Of a stretch of 64,000 bases of DNA, positions 42,048 to 55,164 are shown piece after piece. Location: contig NC_087069.1 of NCBI RefSeq assembly GCF_963678635.1, positions 54,914,928 through 54,978,927 on the forward strand, read 5' to 3'. The stretch comes from Symsagittifera roscoffensis (taxonomy: Eukaryota > Xenacoelomorpha > Acoela > Convolutidae). The notes below the pieces were generated by a model. The model did no database searches. It saw only the letters and a program-made list of their open reading frames with translations, and had not been told where the DNA came from. The translations under genes were made by a program, and so were the position numbers. Position 1 is the stretch's first letter. Each line of letters starts with the position of its first letter.

Positions 42048-42964
42048 CCCGCATCCAGTTTCAAGCGTTATTAATTGATTATATTACGATTTTAGTACCA
42101 GTGTTACTAGAATTGAGAAAAAATCGGTTTTAATCAATTAACAATCAATTATAATCTATCTTTTTCAGATCAAATTATATTTTTTATAATCCGTTACAAT
42201 CGATTAAAATCGATTATTTATTCGTCCATTTTTCGCTACAAGTAAAATCAATTATAATTGATTAGAATCCGTTATTTTTCTTCAAAATTCTAATTCAATA
42301 GTTTTGCACAAAAATCCATCATAATCGTTTATATTTGATTATAATCCCTTTTTTTATCCATTTTGTTTTCGAAGTTGCATCTAAATTGCTTATATTTTAT
42401 GCTTTTTGTAGACGTTGGCTCCTATGAAAAATGAGAGAATTGTTTTTAAACTTTTCCAATCAATTCAAATTTATAAGGTTTTTTTTTCATTTCTTCCACA
42501 AAAGAGTTTTTTTGTGATGCATATTTTAAACTTTTTAACCACCAAAACATCAGCAAACTGATTTAGTTTCATGATTGATTCGGAAGATTTATTTTTCATC
42601 TACCGCGGGAGTCCTTCCACTAATATGAAAGAATCTCAATGAAACTTTTGTTTCGAGGTAAAACTTTGTGTTCAGATGAACCAAAGTGTACAAGAGATCT
42701 CTTTTTTGACGCAAAAATAAAAACCCATAAGATATAATTCGAATCTAGTTTTGATCTGACAAAATTTTGGCAAAAAAAGCGATTATAATCGATTTAATTC
42801 GATTATAATTGATTCTAAGGGATTTTTGTAAGAACTATAATAAATTAAAAATTCACGACTATAATCAATTATAAATTCTTAAAGCATCTAATTTTGGTAA
42901 TTGTCAAAAAATCATCATATTAATCCGTAATAATCAATTATTTACGCCTAAACTCGGATGCGGG
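42048..42964. mobile_element. CCCGCATCC inverted-repeat element, copy 2 (inverted)
   Basis: 917 bp. Starts CCCGCATCCAGTTTCAAGCG and ends CGCCTAAACTCGGATGCGGG. It is the reverse-orientation counterpart of 12790-13742, with ATTATAATCGATTATAAT-type arms and the same non-coding centre (CAAAGTG..AAGAGATCTC). Confidence 0.75.
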
Positions 42965-45740
42965 CAATTCTTTATTCTATAAAAAAATTTAAAACTACTT
43001 TTGTTCCTCGGGAATTTTTTGTCCCATCAAAACATGCAGCACAGAATCGAAGCTTTTTATGCAAATTTTAGATACCAACCTCGTGTTTTTTGAAATTTTG
43101 AAACAAGTTACAATTGCGTTTTTATGTCAATGAAAAAGTTCTGTAGTTCGATCATAGTCAATTTAGCAACCGTGGGATGAATATTGTCGCGCGGCTTTTA
43201 TATAGTTGTTTTCTTTTTATTTTTAGCGTGCGATTAACTGCAGCTCTTAAGTCAAGTAAAATGGAATGAAACCACCCAAGTTTTTGGAATAAATTGTATT
43301 CGGAATAAAAGCCCTCGTTTTGCAGCTAAAAGTGCGTGCAAAATTCAATATAAAAAGTTTACTCGTAACAGGGCACAACCCTAAATGTTTTGTGATTATT
43401 CAAACTTTTATGGAGTAATTTAAATTGAAAACATTGATAAAGTTTTTATGTAAAAAAAAACGAAAAACAATTTGAATTTTTTTTTGCAGATTTCTTAGCA
43501 CAAAAAGTTTGGAGTGACCTTTTATGCATACAGCAAAGTAAAAAGAGACAAAAAAACTTACTGCATTAGTTTTGAAACGATTTTTCAAAACTAAACAAAT
43601 CTCTGCTCAAGCGTTAATTGCACAAGATATATCGCGCGTTAGTTGTCCCAAAATTGACCAAATTGGAGATCTATCTATAAACCCTCATCACTTTATGAAA
43701 AACAGTCTCAGGGGAATTTTTTTATGTTGCAGCTCAAGACAGCAATGCTCTTCGAATGATATGGAATATTTTATCAAAACTTGCGAGTTAAAAAGACGAT
43801 TCTGAAGAAAAAAAAAACAAACTTAAAATTCAAAAAAGTCGGAACCAGCAAAAAACACCATTTTTTGTTTTTTGATTGAAAGATTATAGAATTTTCAAAT
43901 TTTTTTTCTCAACGAGGTTATTCAACATTTAATTGGGAACATTTAGTTTCTTTAACAAACTATCTGGTTATGCAAACAAAAAAGTGAAGTTAACTATTTA
44001 TATTGTTAAACTTATCTCTGGAAACTTGTAAGCTGGACTAAAGTTTTGTGAAATTAACAGTATTGATGAACTTCGCTTTAACTTAGTGCACAACAATTGC
44101 TTTTTTGAGTTTTATTTCTTCAAATTCTTGTGGCAACAAAAAAAATACAGAAAGCCTGGTTTGATCTCGATACATCAAAAGTTCATGTGATCGTATTCCA
44201 AACAATTCCATTTCGTTTTTGTAAAACGACTAAACAACTTTTGAAGTTTACTAGAAAGCTTATCAAATTTTTTGAATTCAAATATGCCACTAATTGTTTA
44301 AATTCAGTGGGAAAAATTCTTTCTTATGAGTTGTAAATAATTATTATACAAATCAAATCAGCTGTTAGTGATGCATAACTTTCCGCAACATTTCATTGCA
44401 AACTTTTACTTGTTATAACCCACTATGATCCATTGTGATGGGTTTATATAAATGAACTAATTCAAATACAAACATTTTGTGCAAAAAAAGGATTATACAA
44501 GTTTAAAAATCCGTTTAATTTCGAAAAAAGTGAATAAACTCCAAAATGCTGGAAATATTTTTGAATCTATAATTAATTATGAACGGTTATATCTCATTAA
44601 GCTCCAGTGAGGTAGGTACTCAAAGTTTCATAAAAAGTTCGACCGCACAATTCATTTATTCTGAAATTTTGTAAATTCAAAAATGTTTTTTCTTGTGTAT
44701 ATATCGGAAACTGTATAGAAATTTTGTGAAAATGTATGAAAGCAAATGGTTCGAAGACGATACAAAACAACGATCAAAATTAGTTGTTTGAAAAGCTTTT
44801 GGATCAATTTCGTTTCTTACCTAATTGATGAATAAAATCCTCATTTGTAAGTTTTAACTTATTTTTTTTTCAAGCCAATGGACAACTGCTAGTTATCCAG
44901 GAAAAACGAAAAAGTAGCTGTTGTTTGGTTTGGTTATTGACATGAAAAATTGGTTCGATTCCCAGTATCGAGAAAAAAATATCCACTATCCTTTTTTTGT
45001 CTAATTTTGAGCGCGTAAAACGAATGAGCAAGCTTTTTGTGGCCTTTTACAAAAACTAATCTTTTTGTGATTTTTGATTCTTCGAGAAAAATTAGTTTTG
45101 AAGTATTTCAACTCCATTTTGGGAATCAAAATTTCAAAAAAAAATTAAATTTTTCTGCAAAAAAAAGTTGAACGTGCTACTGTCGAATGTGCCCATTAAC
45201 TAGTGTTTTCTTCAGATCTTTTTATCACACCACACAAAAAATTGTTGTTTTTTGTGCATTTTTTGCAAGGAGCATCGAATGTTCCGACTGTAGTCCTTTT
45301 GCGTTTGTTTTTTTAAGACTACGATCGGATTATTCTGTGCTATTTTAACAACAACATGCTATCTTTGTTTCGATAAGATATCAGTTACCACGATTTCAAA
45401 TGCTAAAGTTCTATATTTTATTTCACATTCGAACTTGTTTTTGCTTTCGAATTTCTTTTTGAACATCTTATGTTCAAAAAACTGAACTTTGGCTGATTTT
45501 TATGCAATTAAGAAGCAAAATACATTAATGAACTGATATAAAAAACATGAAATTAAAAGAATACTGTAGGGCTAAATAGTACAAACCGACGGCACTTAGA
45601 ACAGCTAAACAAAGCAACACTTTTGGGTTATGAGGAGACAGGCAAGCTTTCGAAACCCATCACCCGCTAAATTTGACTAATTTTTCTATAAGTAATTTGT
45701 TTCAAGTGTAAAACCTTCAGATTACAGTTCTTTCTCTCGG
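42965..45740. other. Intergenic, nothing recognised
   Basis: AT-rich. Short open frames (43400-43588, 43572-43805, 44130-44336) have no splice sites, codon bias or domain support. Confidence 0.35.
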
Positions 45741-46464
45741 CGATCAAGGAGGGTTCTCTTGCATGATCTTGCATGATCTTGCAAAATGGAAGTTATCTTA
45801 CGAGATCTTGCAAGTGCGAGGCTATCTTGCAAAAATCTTGAAAGATTTTGCAAGTTAGCGAAATATGAAAATTTTTCACATAACTTTATTCTGAGCGACA
45901 AAAAAAACTATTGAGGGCCAATTTAACTACGGTCACAAACAATTCTGTGTATAAGTTGGTCTAAAATTTTTAGGTTAAACAAGTTTGAAAATATTCATAA
46001 ATGTGATTTATTTTTTATTTTCATGATGTAAATAGTTTCAGGTTGTCGTTTCAAGTTATGCATTTCAAATTAAAACTTTCAAAAAAGACTTTCTGAATTT
46101 ATTGGACTTTTTCATTAGTTTTGCAACTCCAGCGGTTAAACGTTTTGTTTTTTTTGTCAAAATTTTGACGAGTAGAGTTAATTAGCCCGAGATGTTTTTT
46201 GTATGTTGTGTTCACATAATTATGATAAATAATTATGTCATTTTATTACGCGGTTACAATTTTTTTTTATTTTTGTTGAATTGTTCAAGTACTTAATTGG
46301 TTCTACTGATTACTGGTGTTGCTTCCTTCCTACACAAACGCTAGAGGTTGTCTTCTTGTGGAAAGTTAAAATGAAAAATCAGATCTCTAAAGATCTTGCT
46401 TGAAATAAGGCTATCTTTAAAGGAGGTTGTTTTGTAAGATCTTGTAAGATAACTTCCCTCGATC
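45741..46464. mobile_element. Inverted-repeat element with GATCTTGCAAG units
   Basis: Ends GATCAAGGAGGGTTCTCTTG and, inverted, GATCGAGGGAAGTTATCTTA. Both arms are rich in GATCTTGCAAGAT-like words. About 0.72 kb, non-coding. Boundaries are approximate. Confidence 0.55.
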
Positions 46465-46926
46465 AACTAGGTTTTTTTCAATTTAAAAGCAAAACTGGCT
46501 TTGAGTTCTAGCGGTCTGACATAAAAGCTAATAACAAGTTTTATTCGTTTTCATTTTAGATAGCAATGTTTTATTCTAGCACCTAGAAGAAAGCTATGCT
46601 CATCATTGTCACTTCCAGCTCTCTCAATGCAATTTTTTTGTTTTTCTGCTATCTTATTATTTGTTTGTTGCCAGTGTGATTTGGTCCAGAGTTGTTGTCC
46701 AGAAGGAAGCCAGGATTACTTTTAAACTTTAGTAACTCAGGCTTTCATCACATTCAAAAAGGTATCCAATGGTATATCCAGCGATGTGAACAAGTATGAG
46801 TCGCTCTGTAATACCCAAATATAACCTGGATTCTATTGAAATGCAGGATGTAGTTCTCATAGGAAGCAATGGGTGGCAATTGGGTTATCCAAGGCAACTG
46901 ATGGTAAAATGTGAGGGTATTTATGG

Positions 46927-47060
46927 CTACATGAATGAGGAGGACATGCCCTCCGAGGCTGGCATGACGGAGATGGCGGCAGATGATTCGGGACTCCTGT
47001 CAAGTACCAGGTGCTGCAGTTGTTCTATCAGTGCCTCCAGCGCCTCCTTGTCACCTTCAC
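46927..47060 (-). CDS. Gene B, last exon (134 nt)
   Basis: Acceptor TTATGACAG. Joins in phase 1 and reads GEGDKEALEALIEQLQHL and onward to SSSFM and TAG. The Glu/Leu-rich start continues a helical segment. Confidence 0.65.
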
Positions 47061-50000
47061 CTGTCATAACATTTTTCGGACTATATTTTCACAAATATAG
47101 AAAGTCCTTATAAAGTTTAGCATCTTTTATGCAGCCAAATGGGAATCTCTCTACCTACGCCACTCACCCCCCCCCCCCACCCATGGTGCCTGGTAATGCC
47201 ACATCTCCCCCTTTTGGAAAAACTGCGAAATATTTTGGCGCAGCGCGATTTGTTTAAATCGAACTACTTTTAGTCATCAGAAAAAGTGAATTTCAACACA
47301 CTCGCGCTAATTTAAACTTTTGTTTTCTTAACAATTGATCAAACTGTTTTCATACTTGAATTCATAACAACGTGAAGTTCCGACTTTCCGCGACCCATTT
47401 TTAGCTATGTTACGACTTTGTGCGACTCAAGCTTCTTTCTTGAATAAATAGTAATGAGCAACAAACTATAATGAAGTTGAGCCAGAAATTATGTCCGTCG
47501 AAAATGAAAAAATTGAAAACGACTTTGAAAACGACTTTGAAAAAAATGAAAACGACTTTGAAAAATTTTGAGAGAAAAAAAATCTTTGTCTCCACGTCAC
47601 AAAAACATGTAAAAGAGCCATGATTGTGAAGAAAAGCTATATAAAAGATAATAAGAGAGGAGCAAAAATAAAGGCCATGAAGCCATACTCATAATGGGTT
47701 CCCTGGAGTCGTATGGGTTGTCTGTGAGGGCCATGAACTGGACCACATCTTTGTTTGTATGGTCGAAGTTCTGTGCCCTGGCCATGGCCTGCAGTTTGCC
47801 ATACTTGGCTATCAGAGTGTCGCACACTGAGATTTCCTCCTGCAGGATACTCTAAAAATTATAAAAAAAAAAGAATCTTTAAAAATCATTAAAATTTTCA
47901 AATCCTAAATAAAAAACTCGGATTATCTGTTTTAATGTTGGCTTACTTATTATCCATATTGCATCATTTTGCTTCTAAGTTTAGTCAGAATGAATGAATA
48001 AATTGTTTACATTTTTTTTTTCAAAACGCTTTATTTTTTCTCAAAATCATTATTAAGGAAATAAATATAAAAGCTTTGTTTTTTGAAGCACTTTTTTGTT
48101 TATACCTTAATATACCTTGATAAAATGATTTCAACCACCTCCACTAAAAGCAAAAAAATGACTTCCTGTGTCAGTAATTCTACTAACTCGTTAATTTTAT
48201 CTATTCCTACCAAAAATTAATTAAAGAAAGGACTCTCCCCTCCGCTGAGAAGCCGATGAAGACTGCAACTTTTACTCGCAGATGGTAAAATTACAGTTTA
48301 GGAAAACTGTTTTTTTTTGCTATCAGGTGTTTCTGTTATAAAGAGAAATACTACCCTAATTAATGATACAGATTTTCCCTCTCACTTGTTGAAAAAACTC
48401 ACAGAAAAAGAAAAAATAAAATCCGTTTTTTACTTTCTCCTTCATGAGTTTCTGGATGAGGTTCTTGAGATGACTGCCTGTCTTCTCACACAGTCTGCTC
48501 TGGTAGTCTATCTCGACCAGTCGCTCGTCCAGGTTGAAGTTGTCCAGTCTCTCTGCGAACTCCTTCTGCTTCATGAACTCAATGAACACCACGTCGTGAT
48601 GTCTCTCACTCGTGCCAGTGTGACCTACACAACTGCTTTTGTTCTTATTATTGTTATCAATTATCACAATTATAATTTTAATCATAATAAAAATAAAATT
48701 AATGATAATAATTTTAATAAAAATCATAATAATAATCATAATCATAATAATGATAATCATAATAATCATAATAATCATAATAATCATAATACTAATCATA
48801 AAAATCATAATCATAATAATCATAATGATAACAAAAAATCATAAAAAGCATAATAATAATCATAATAATCATAATAAGAACATTAACAATAATCATAAAA
48901 AAAATAATCATATTAATGATTATAATAATCATATTAATGATCATAATAATCAGAATATTAATCATAATAATAATCATAAAACTAATCATAATAATGATAA
49001 TAATAATCATAATAATAATCATAAAAATAATCATAATAATCATCATAATAATCACAATAATCATAATAACAATAAACATAATAATAATCATATTAATCAT
49101 AATACTAATCATAATAATCATTATCAAAATAATAATAATTATAATAAAAATCTTAAAAATTGTAATATTAATCATAATAATAAAAACAATCACAATAATA
49201 ATCATGAAAATAATCATACTAATGATAATAATAATCATATTAATGATAATAATCATAATCATAATAATCATAATAATAATCATAATAATCATAATAATAA
49301 TTATCATAATACTAATCATAATAATCATAATAATCGTAATAATAATGATAATAATCATAATCATAATAGTCATAATAATAATAAACATAATATTAATGGT
49401 AACAATCATAATAATAATAACAATAACCATAATAATAATCATAATACTCATAATACTAATCATAAAAATCATAATCATATAATAATCATGATAATAAAAA
49501 TCATAAAAATAATAATAATAATTATAATAATCAAATCATAATAATAAGAATCATAACAACCATAATAAAAAAAATAATAATAGTTTTGATAATAATAATA
49601 ATCCTAATAATAAAAACAATAATAATCCCGGGTTGACCTCCATAGACCAAAAGTGCTAATCATACAATTCCATGAACTAAGTCTATGAAAAATACTAATC
49701 ATAAAAATTTCATACATTTTGCTAAAAGGGTGTCGTCGAATTTTCGAAAAAATTTTCTCCTCTTTTGGCATAAAATTCGGTGTATCGTACTAAATAAAAA
49801 GAAAAACTTTTTGTCAAAAAAAATGCTAGTTTACAATTTCCATACAATTTCATCCGCAAATTGATTTTCGTACTCAAAACAAACATTTTTTGATTAAAAA
49901 AAACTTGCATGCAAAATTTAACTGTTTGTGTGTATAACGTAGTCGTGGATATACTAATATTGGTTTTTTTCTTTTCTCTACATAACATTTTTTTTCAAAA

Positions 50001-52326
50001 AAGCTTAAAACTCCTCTTTCTTTTGTATGACATGTTTTTGTATGCCTTGATCAATGTTTGGTAATTTAAAAATTCAAATTTTAGAAATAATCATTTTTGA
50101 AAATTTTTGCCAAAATTTAAAACTTCGCTATTTTCGTTATATTAATTGTGTGAGACAGAATTAACACATTTCCAATGCATTTTGAATGCGAGACGGTCAA
50201 ACTTTTGGTTACTACGTTTGAGTAACCCAGGTTTATGTCATTTGTGTTCGGTTAGGAACGCAACGAAAAAATTTTGAGAAATTGAAATGTAAGAAATCAA
50301 TATTTTTGGTTTATGGAAAAATGCTAGTCATACAATTTCCATATGAAAAAATGCTGATCATAGACCTTTCATGCAATTTTCTGTACTTATGGAATTGCAC
50401 ATGAAAAGTGTATGATTAGCATTTTTCCATATATGAAAGTTGTATGACTAGCATTTTTGGTCAACCCGGGATAATAATAATCATAACCAAAATAATAATA
50501 ATCATAATAATAATCATAATAATGATAATAATCATAATCATGATAATCATAACCATAATAATAATCATAATAATCATAATATTAAAATAATATAAAAAAA
50601 TCCGTATGATTACATTCATTAAATTTATTTTTCAAATTAATCATCATTAAAAAACAACCCCGGTCTGAGAATTAGTCATTAAAAAAACTATACCTGTTTT
50701 AGACGTCTCTGTTGCAGATTTTTTTGGCACGGTTTTTTACATTCTCAAATGACAAAACAGTTTCAGGCGTCAAAATAAAAACTATAAGGATAAATAACTT
50801 AGTTCAGAGTCGTTGACCGAGAATGATGTTTTGCCAGGTTTAACTGGCATTAATATTATTGAAAACCTTCTGATCAGTACTCACCTATTTTCCAGCAGAG
50901 TTTGCAGATATCCAAAGTACAGGCATGGCAATGAAACAGAATGTCATGTTCCACGTGAACAGGGCACCTTTTGGGCTTTCTCCGCACCTTCTTACCCCCA
51001 GGACCTCCGGATCCTCCTCCCCCTCCTCCTCCCCCTCCTTGCGAAGGTCTCTGACTCATGTTTCCTCCTGAGGGGCGTTGGACTTGGTACCCGTTGTCCA
51101 TCTCTTCGTAATTTCCACCAGCCGTTTTTTGGCCCTGCGAAGGTCTTTGCTGACTTGGCGGTGGACCCGCGTTGAAATCTGGATCATTGGTGTCAGATCC
51201 GCCAGTTTTCTGGCTGGGACCCCCTGAAGGTCTCTGGCTGGGACCCCCTGAAGGTCTCTGGCTTGGACCCCCTGAAGGTCTCTGGCTTGGACCCCCTGAA
51301 GGTCTCTGACTTTGGCCCTGAGATGGTCTTTGCTGACTCGGTGGTGGGCCGGCATCAAAATCTGGATCATCAATGTCATCATCACCAGTTTGCTGACTGG
51401 GACCTCCAGAAGGTGGCGGCTGGCCTTGACTCTGTGTAGGTCGCTGCTGCGTTGGAGGTCTAGATGAGCCAGAGGGTCTGCTTTTGGATGGTGGCGGGTC
51501 AAAATTACTATAGCCTTGCGAGGGATTCGACTGACTTGGAAGTTGCGATGGTCCTCCTGTTCCTTGACTTGGTCTAGTCGACGGTCCTTTTCCGGGATCC
51601 GAAGGATCCCCGTAAGTTGGCCTACTGGCTGTACCCTGACTAGGCCTTGAAGGATCCCAAGTGCTTCCTTTGCTGGGGTAACTCGAAGTTACGATTTGAC
51701 GGGATTCTTGAGTCGGACGGCCAGCGGAGTGGGAAGGCATCTGATAGGTTGCAGTCCCCTCTTTAGACCCTGGTGGTCCGGCTGTTGATCCCCCTGCGGT
51801 CTGACTTAGAGGTGCGCTTGGGGGCTCCTTGGATGGGGGCCCATAAGGTGGCTCATCCTCATACTGATCTTGTTCGTCATAACCGTCATCTTCATACTGA
51901 CCATCAGAAACAATTTTCGGATTTTCGGAAAAACAACAGAAATGCGAATTATATTTTTTGTTAGCTTGAAGTTTCATTTTGATCAGAAGCTAAAAACCAT
52001 TTCGATTGGAAAATAAAGTTAATTTTTCAATGTTTGAAAGATATTTACTGAGAAAAACATTCCTTTGCAATTATTTTCAAACTGCATTTTTGAGCGTTCG
52101 TTTTTTGTAAGTATTTCTAATACATAAGTCGATAAAATCGAGGTAAAAACTGTTCCTGTTGATCGTCCTCTTCTTCGTCTTCATATTGTCTGTCATACTG
52201 ATTTTCCTCTGTCTCATGGTCTGGATCTTGTTCCTGTTCCTGGTACTGGTACTGTTGGGACTGGTAGGTGGAGCTGGTCTGTTGCGAGGACCTCTTCCTC
52301 CTCTTCCTGTCCTCCGCGTCTCCCAT
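46927..52326 (-). CDS. Gene B: disordered N terminus, single B-box, coiled coil
   Basis: Minus-strand exons 51896-50885, 48624-48434, 47851-47689 and 47060-46927 join in phase and give 499 codons plus stop. Exon 2 begins in a Tyr/Asp/Glu/Gln-rich stretch, runs through a long Pro/Ser/Gly/Gln region with repeats and ends with a zinc-binding pattern. C-x2-H-x8-C-x2-C-x4-C-x2-C continues across the splice to H-x6-H, which fits a B-box. The next ~60 residues look helical, then a C-terminal Glu/Leu helix and Ser-rich end. No RING finger is seen. A probable first exon (52326 downward, MGDAEDRKRRKR) has matching composition, but its splice to 51896 is not resolved. TRIM-related protein is likely; function unknown. 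Confidence 0.7.
47061..47688. other. Gene B intron with a C homopolymer
   Basis: Includes a CCCCCCCCCCCAC run near 47167 and three tandem units of GAAAACGACTTTGAAAA (about 47514-47565). No exon seen. Confidence 0.5.
47689..47851 (-). CDS. Gene B, exon 4 (163 nt)
   Basis: Acceptor ATTTTTAG, donor GTATGG. Phase 0 in, phase 1 out. Reads SILQEEISVCDTLIAKYGKL and onward, helical in character. Confidence 0.65.
48434..48624 (-). CDS. Gene B, exon 3: B-box end and coiled coil (191 nt)
   Basis: Acceptor GTTGTGTAG, donor GTAAAA. Supplies the His residues that complete the B-box (HTGTSERHHD), then a charged helical segment with Leu/Phe spacing. Phase 1 in, phase 0 out. Confidence 0.7.
48655..49626. 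repeat. Long AATCATAAT-type microsatellite, left part
   Basis: Almost 1 kb of imperfect AATCAT/AATAAT units on the plus strand. Long frames of Asn/His or Ile in this region are artefacts of the repeat. It lies inside an intron of gene B. Confidence 0.9.
49627..50470. mobile_element. Inverted-repeat element inserted in the microsatellite
   Basis: 844 bp, starting CCCGGGTTGACC and ending GGTCAACCCGGG. The arms continue as imperfect inverse copies with CATACAA.TTCCAT words. On both sides the microsatellite (AATAAT / ATAATAAT) resumes, so the boundaries are clear. Non-coding, MITE-like. Related pieces lie at 36064-36850 and 63003-63062. Confidence 0.85.
50471..50590. repeat. AATCATAAT-type microsatellite, right part
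   Basis: Continuation of the repeat interrupted by the 49627-50470 element. Confidence 0.85.
50885..51896 (-). CDS. Gene B, large exon: Pro/Ser/Gln repeats and B-box start (1012 nt)
   Basis: Acceptor GATGGTCAG, donor GTGAGT. Includes a perfect-looking 24-bp tandem repeat (about 51216-51310, four to five units) encoding RPSGGPSQ, and a larger duplication containing NDPDFNAGPPPSQQRPSQGQ-like blocks. A basic KKVRRKPKR run precedes the CPVH of the B-box. Confidence 0.75.
52117..52326 (-). CDS. Gene B, candidate first exon
   Basis: ATG at 52326 opens a Gln/Glu/Asp/Tyr-rich frame starting MGDAEDRKRRKR. Its composition matches the start of the next exon. The exact donor is not clear: the best-looking GTATGA site is in the wrong phase for the 51896 acceptor. 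It may instead be a separate short transcript. Confidence 0.4.
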   Translation of the reverse strand: MGDAEDRKRRKRSSQQTSSTYQSQQYQYQEQEQDPDHETEENQYDRQYEDEEEDDQQEQFLPRFYRLMY

Positions 52327-55164
52327 CGGAACTCAACGTCCTTATACCAGGAACTCTAGTCTATTTCCATATCCCGTTTTTGGATATGGCTCAATGCGTG
52401 ACGTGACGTTGTTCACCAAGCCAAGTTTAATTGAGTTTTGAAAGTGTTAAAGTAATTTTTAAAAATTGAAATTGAAAGGTGGGGTGGTAAAAATGAGACT
52501 CTTTTTCCAAACACCCCACCCCCCCCCCCCCCCCAGTTTTCATAGGTAATTTTTCTGTTCAGATTGTTCGAATGTTACCACCTTCTACCCAACTGCGCAG
52601 TTCAAAATTTGGGAACAGGGATAGAAAAAAAAGGAAAATCTCCAATTGTGTTTTCAAACGCAATCTTGTGCAATAAATTTTAGGGAAAAGGACTTATGAC
52701 TGGGCTACCTTCGCGGTTTTAGGACAATTTCTCGGATGCCTGTTTCCTTGATGATATCTGGTTTCTTTCACTGGATTCTAGACTGACGGGTCTTCCACGC
52801 TCACCTCAACAGAACAGAGAACGGCTCTTTTCCAGTTTCCCCCCTTTCAAAATACCGAGTTTTATGTTTGTTTTACGTGTTATTACGGCTAAATGCGTGA
52901 TGTTACGCTGTAAAGTATGAAGAACAAATCTGTTCAGAATTGTTGATTTGTTCACCACGCCAAATTTCATTGCATTATGACAATGTTAAAAAGACTTTTC
53001 AGTATTGAATTTTAAAGGGGGGGAACTGGAAAAGAGCCCAGAGAACTAACAGACCTTCTTGAACTAAAAAAAAAACTAGAAAATAAGCTCTTTTCCACCT
53101 CAGTTCCCTGGACACTTCCCTAGTTTCCCTTGATTTTTCTGAAGCCCAACAATTTCAGCCTATTTAAACAACTTATGATGTTCTAAACCCCAAAAATGTA
53201 TTAGCATGAACAAGTGACGACAATTTTTACAAACTTTCTTTCATGCAAATTACGGTTTTAACAAATTTAAACCACTTTTTTTCGAGGTTTTGGGAAACTG
53301 GAAAAGAGCCAACCTCTGTAATACGATGTGACTACTTAGTTGAGAAATATTAGAAAAGAACAAAGTATTTTTGGATGTACATTCTGAAATAAAACACGTG
53401 CCCAAACTTTAGTTTCAATTGGTTCTCAAAAAAAGACATAAAATTACTTAATTAATCTCATTCTAGCCAACAATTCCCCCTTGCCAAAACAATACTTTAT
53501 TCCAAACATTTTATTGTTGGATGGGGTTTATAATTATCGTATCAAGTAATAAGGAAACTTTGTTGTTTTGTTGTTATTATTATGTGGTCTGTGAATCTGT
53601 ACAGAATCTGTACAAGGTTTTTCGTAAAACACGTAATAACACGTAAAACAAACATAAAATCGATATTTTGAAAGGTGGGGGGGGGGGGAGGCTAAAGAGC
53701 CGGGTAGCCGAGAATATATGCAGGAAAGAGTTATAAAAAATACTAACCAATGTTAGCCGTCTGGTCGTGCTGGTATAACCTTCATTGATTCATTGACTGA
53801 TTATAATGATAAAAACTTGTAATAAGTTGCAGGATAATAATAATCTAGGTTATAATGATAAACGAGTGATTAGTGCGTGGTTGTAGTGTTGAGTTGCTTG
53901 ATAAGCGTTTGCTTTTTTTCAATAAAAAAACAAGAAAAGTCACATCTTTATAATTAAGTTTTTACATTCAGGTGACTTCTAGTTAGACACGTGCCACTTA
54001 GTTCATTCTTATTGTCATAACTATAGAAGAAAGGCTCCGCCGCATAGCAAACCTCCCCCCCCACCCACCCCTCCATCTCTCCTGCTCTTTTCCACTTCCC
54101 CGCCTTTGAATTTCAAGTTTTCAAAACTATTTAAGCATGTTTGAATTTCAAAAGTTACCAATGATTGTAGTAGTTTTGTTCATCATTCTTTACGTCTGAT
54201 GATCAAGCATTTACCATTCCAAAAAAAAAATAGAACAAAAAATATTGAAAATTTGAAACGTGGGGGAAAGGAAAATGAGCCTAATTTTTTGTGCATAAAC
54301 ATAAGTTTTTCTTGATTTTACAAATTTGTAAATGAGAAAAAAGTGCCTTTGCAATTGCGTAACGCAGCACCAGTTTTCTGGACAATTAAACTATATGAAC
54401 AAAAGTTGAGAACACAAAAAAAATGTGGCGGTGGGAGCTGAAGAGTCGAAAAAAAATTCGTACAAAAAAACGTCTTTTCAGGAAATGAATTATAGCCCTG
54501 AAAACGAGTTCCTGAAATCTCGGAAAATCTATAATTTTCTTCGAGATTTTCACAAGAGTCCTCAACATTTGTGAAAATTTGCAAGAAAACAAAAACAGCA
54601 GCTTATAATCCAAATGAAGACTCAAATACCAATTTATCAAATAAAAGAACTCTGTTCATCGACTGACATCCATTTTTCCAAAATTGTTTTACTTATTTGC
54701 TAATGTTTTTTAAGCTAAAAGCACAGTGAGAAATTGAAATAATTATGATGAGTTCAGAACTTTTTGATTGTTTTTTTTTCGTAGTAACTATCAATTCGGT
54801 AGCTTGTATTAAGCTTTATACCACTATTTGTTCAATTACTTGTTTGTTTCTTTGTTTTGCGTCCAATCAGTAATTATTTTTCATTTCTCACGGTTCTATA
54901 ATTTTTATGTTTTGATAGTTATTTAGGAAAATTTAGCAATTTAAAAACGAAAAACTCAATTAAAATTAAAAATTGTTATACCGAAACGCTGTAACTATAA
55001 GAAACATTAACTCTAGCATTGGACCTTAGAGGTGAAAGAGCGACGATTAAGTTAGGTGTAAAGCTACTGCAGAAATGTTTGCTATCGTTTTCAGTACTAG
55101 TTAATTAAACCACAACAACTCGCGTGCGGAAATGAATTTTGCGTACAATCCTTTAGACGGCGCA
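52327..55164. other. Intergenic region with decayed repeats
   Basis: A repeated word group (CTCTTTTCCA.TT.CCCC and its inverse GGGG.A..TGGAAAAGAG) recurs near 52490, 52820, 53030, 53080, 53290, 54090 and 54260, often with C or G homopolymers (52508-52534, 53677-53690). It looks like an unclassified dispersed repeat. No gene seen. Confidence 0.45.

Noticed and set aside
48317-49541. Long open frames of Asn/His or Ile/Met on both strands
   Set aside because: They are translations of the AATCAT-type microsatellite in an intron of gene B; only 48434-48624 on the minus strand is coding.
48655-49626. Satellite or centromere array
   Set aside because: The unit is a short, imperfect microsatellite confined to one intron rather than a long higher-order array.
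52508-52534. C and G homopolymer runs (also near 47167, 53677, 57747, 59759) as regulatory G-quadruplex sites
   Set aside because: They are single runs, often inside dispersed repeats, with no further G tracts nearby to support a quadruplex.
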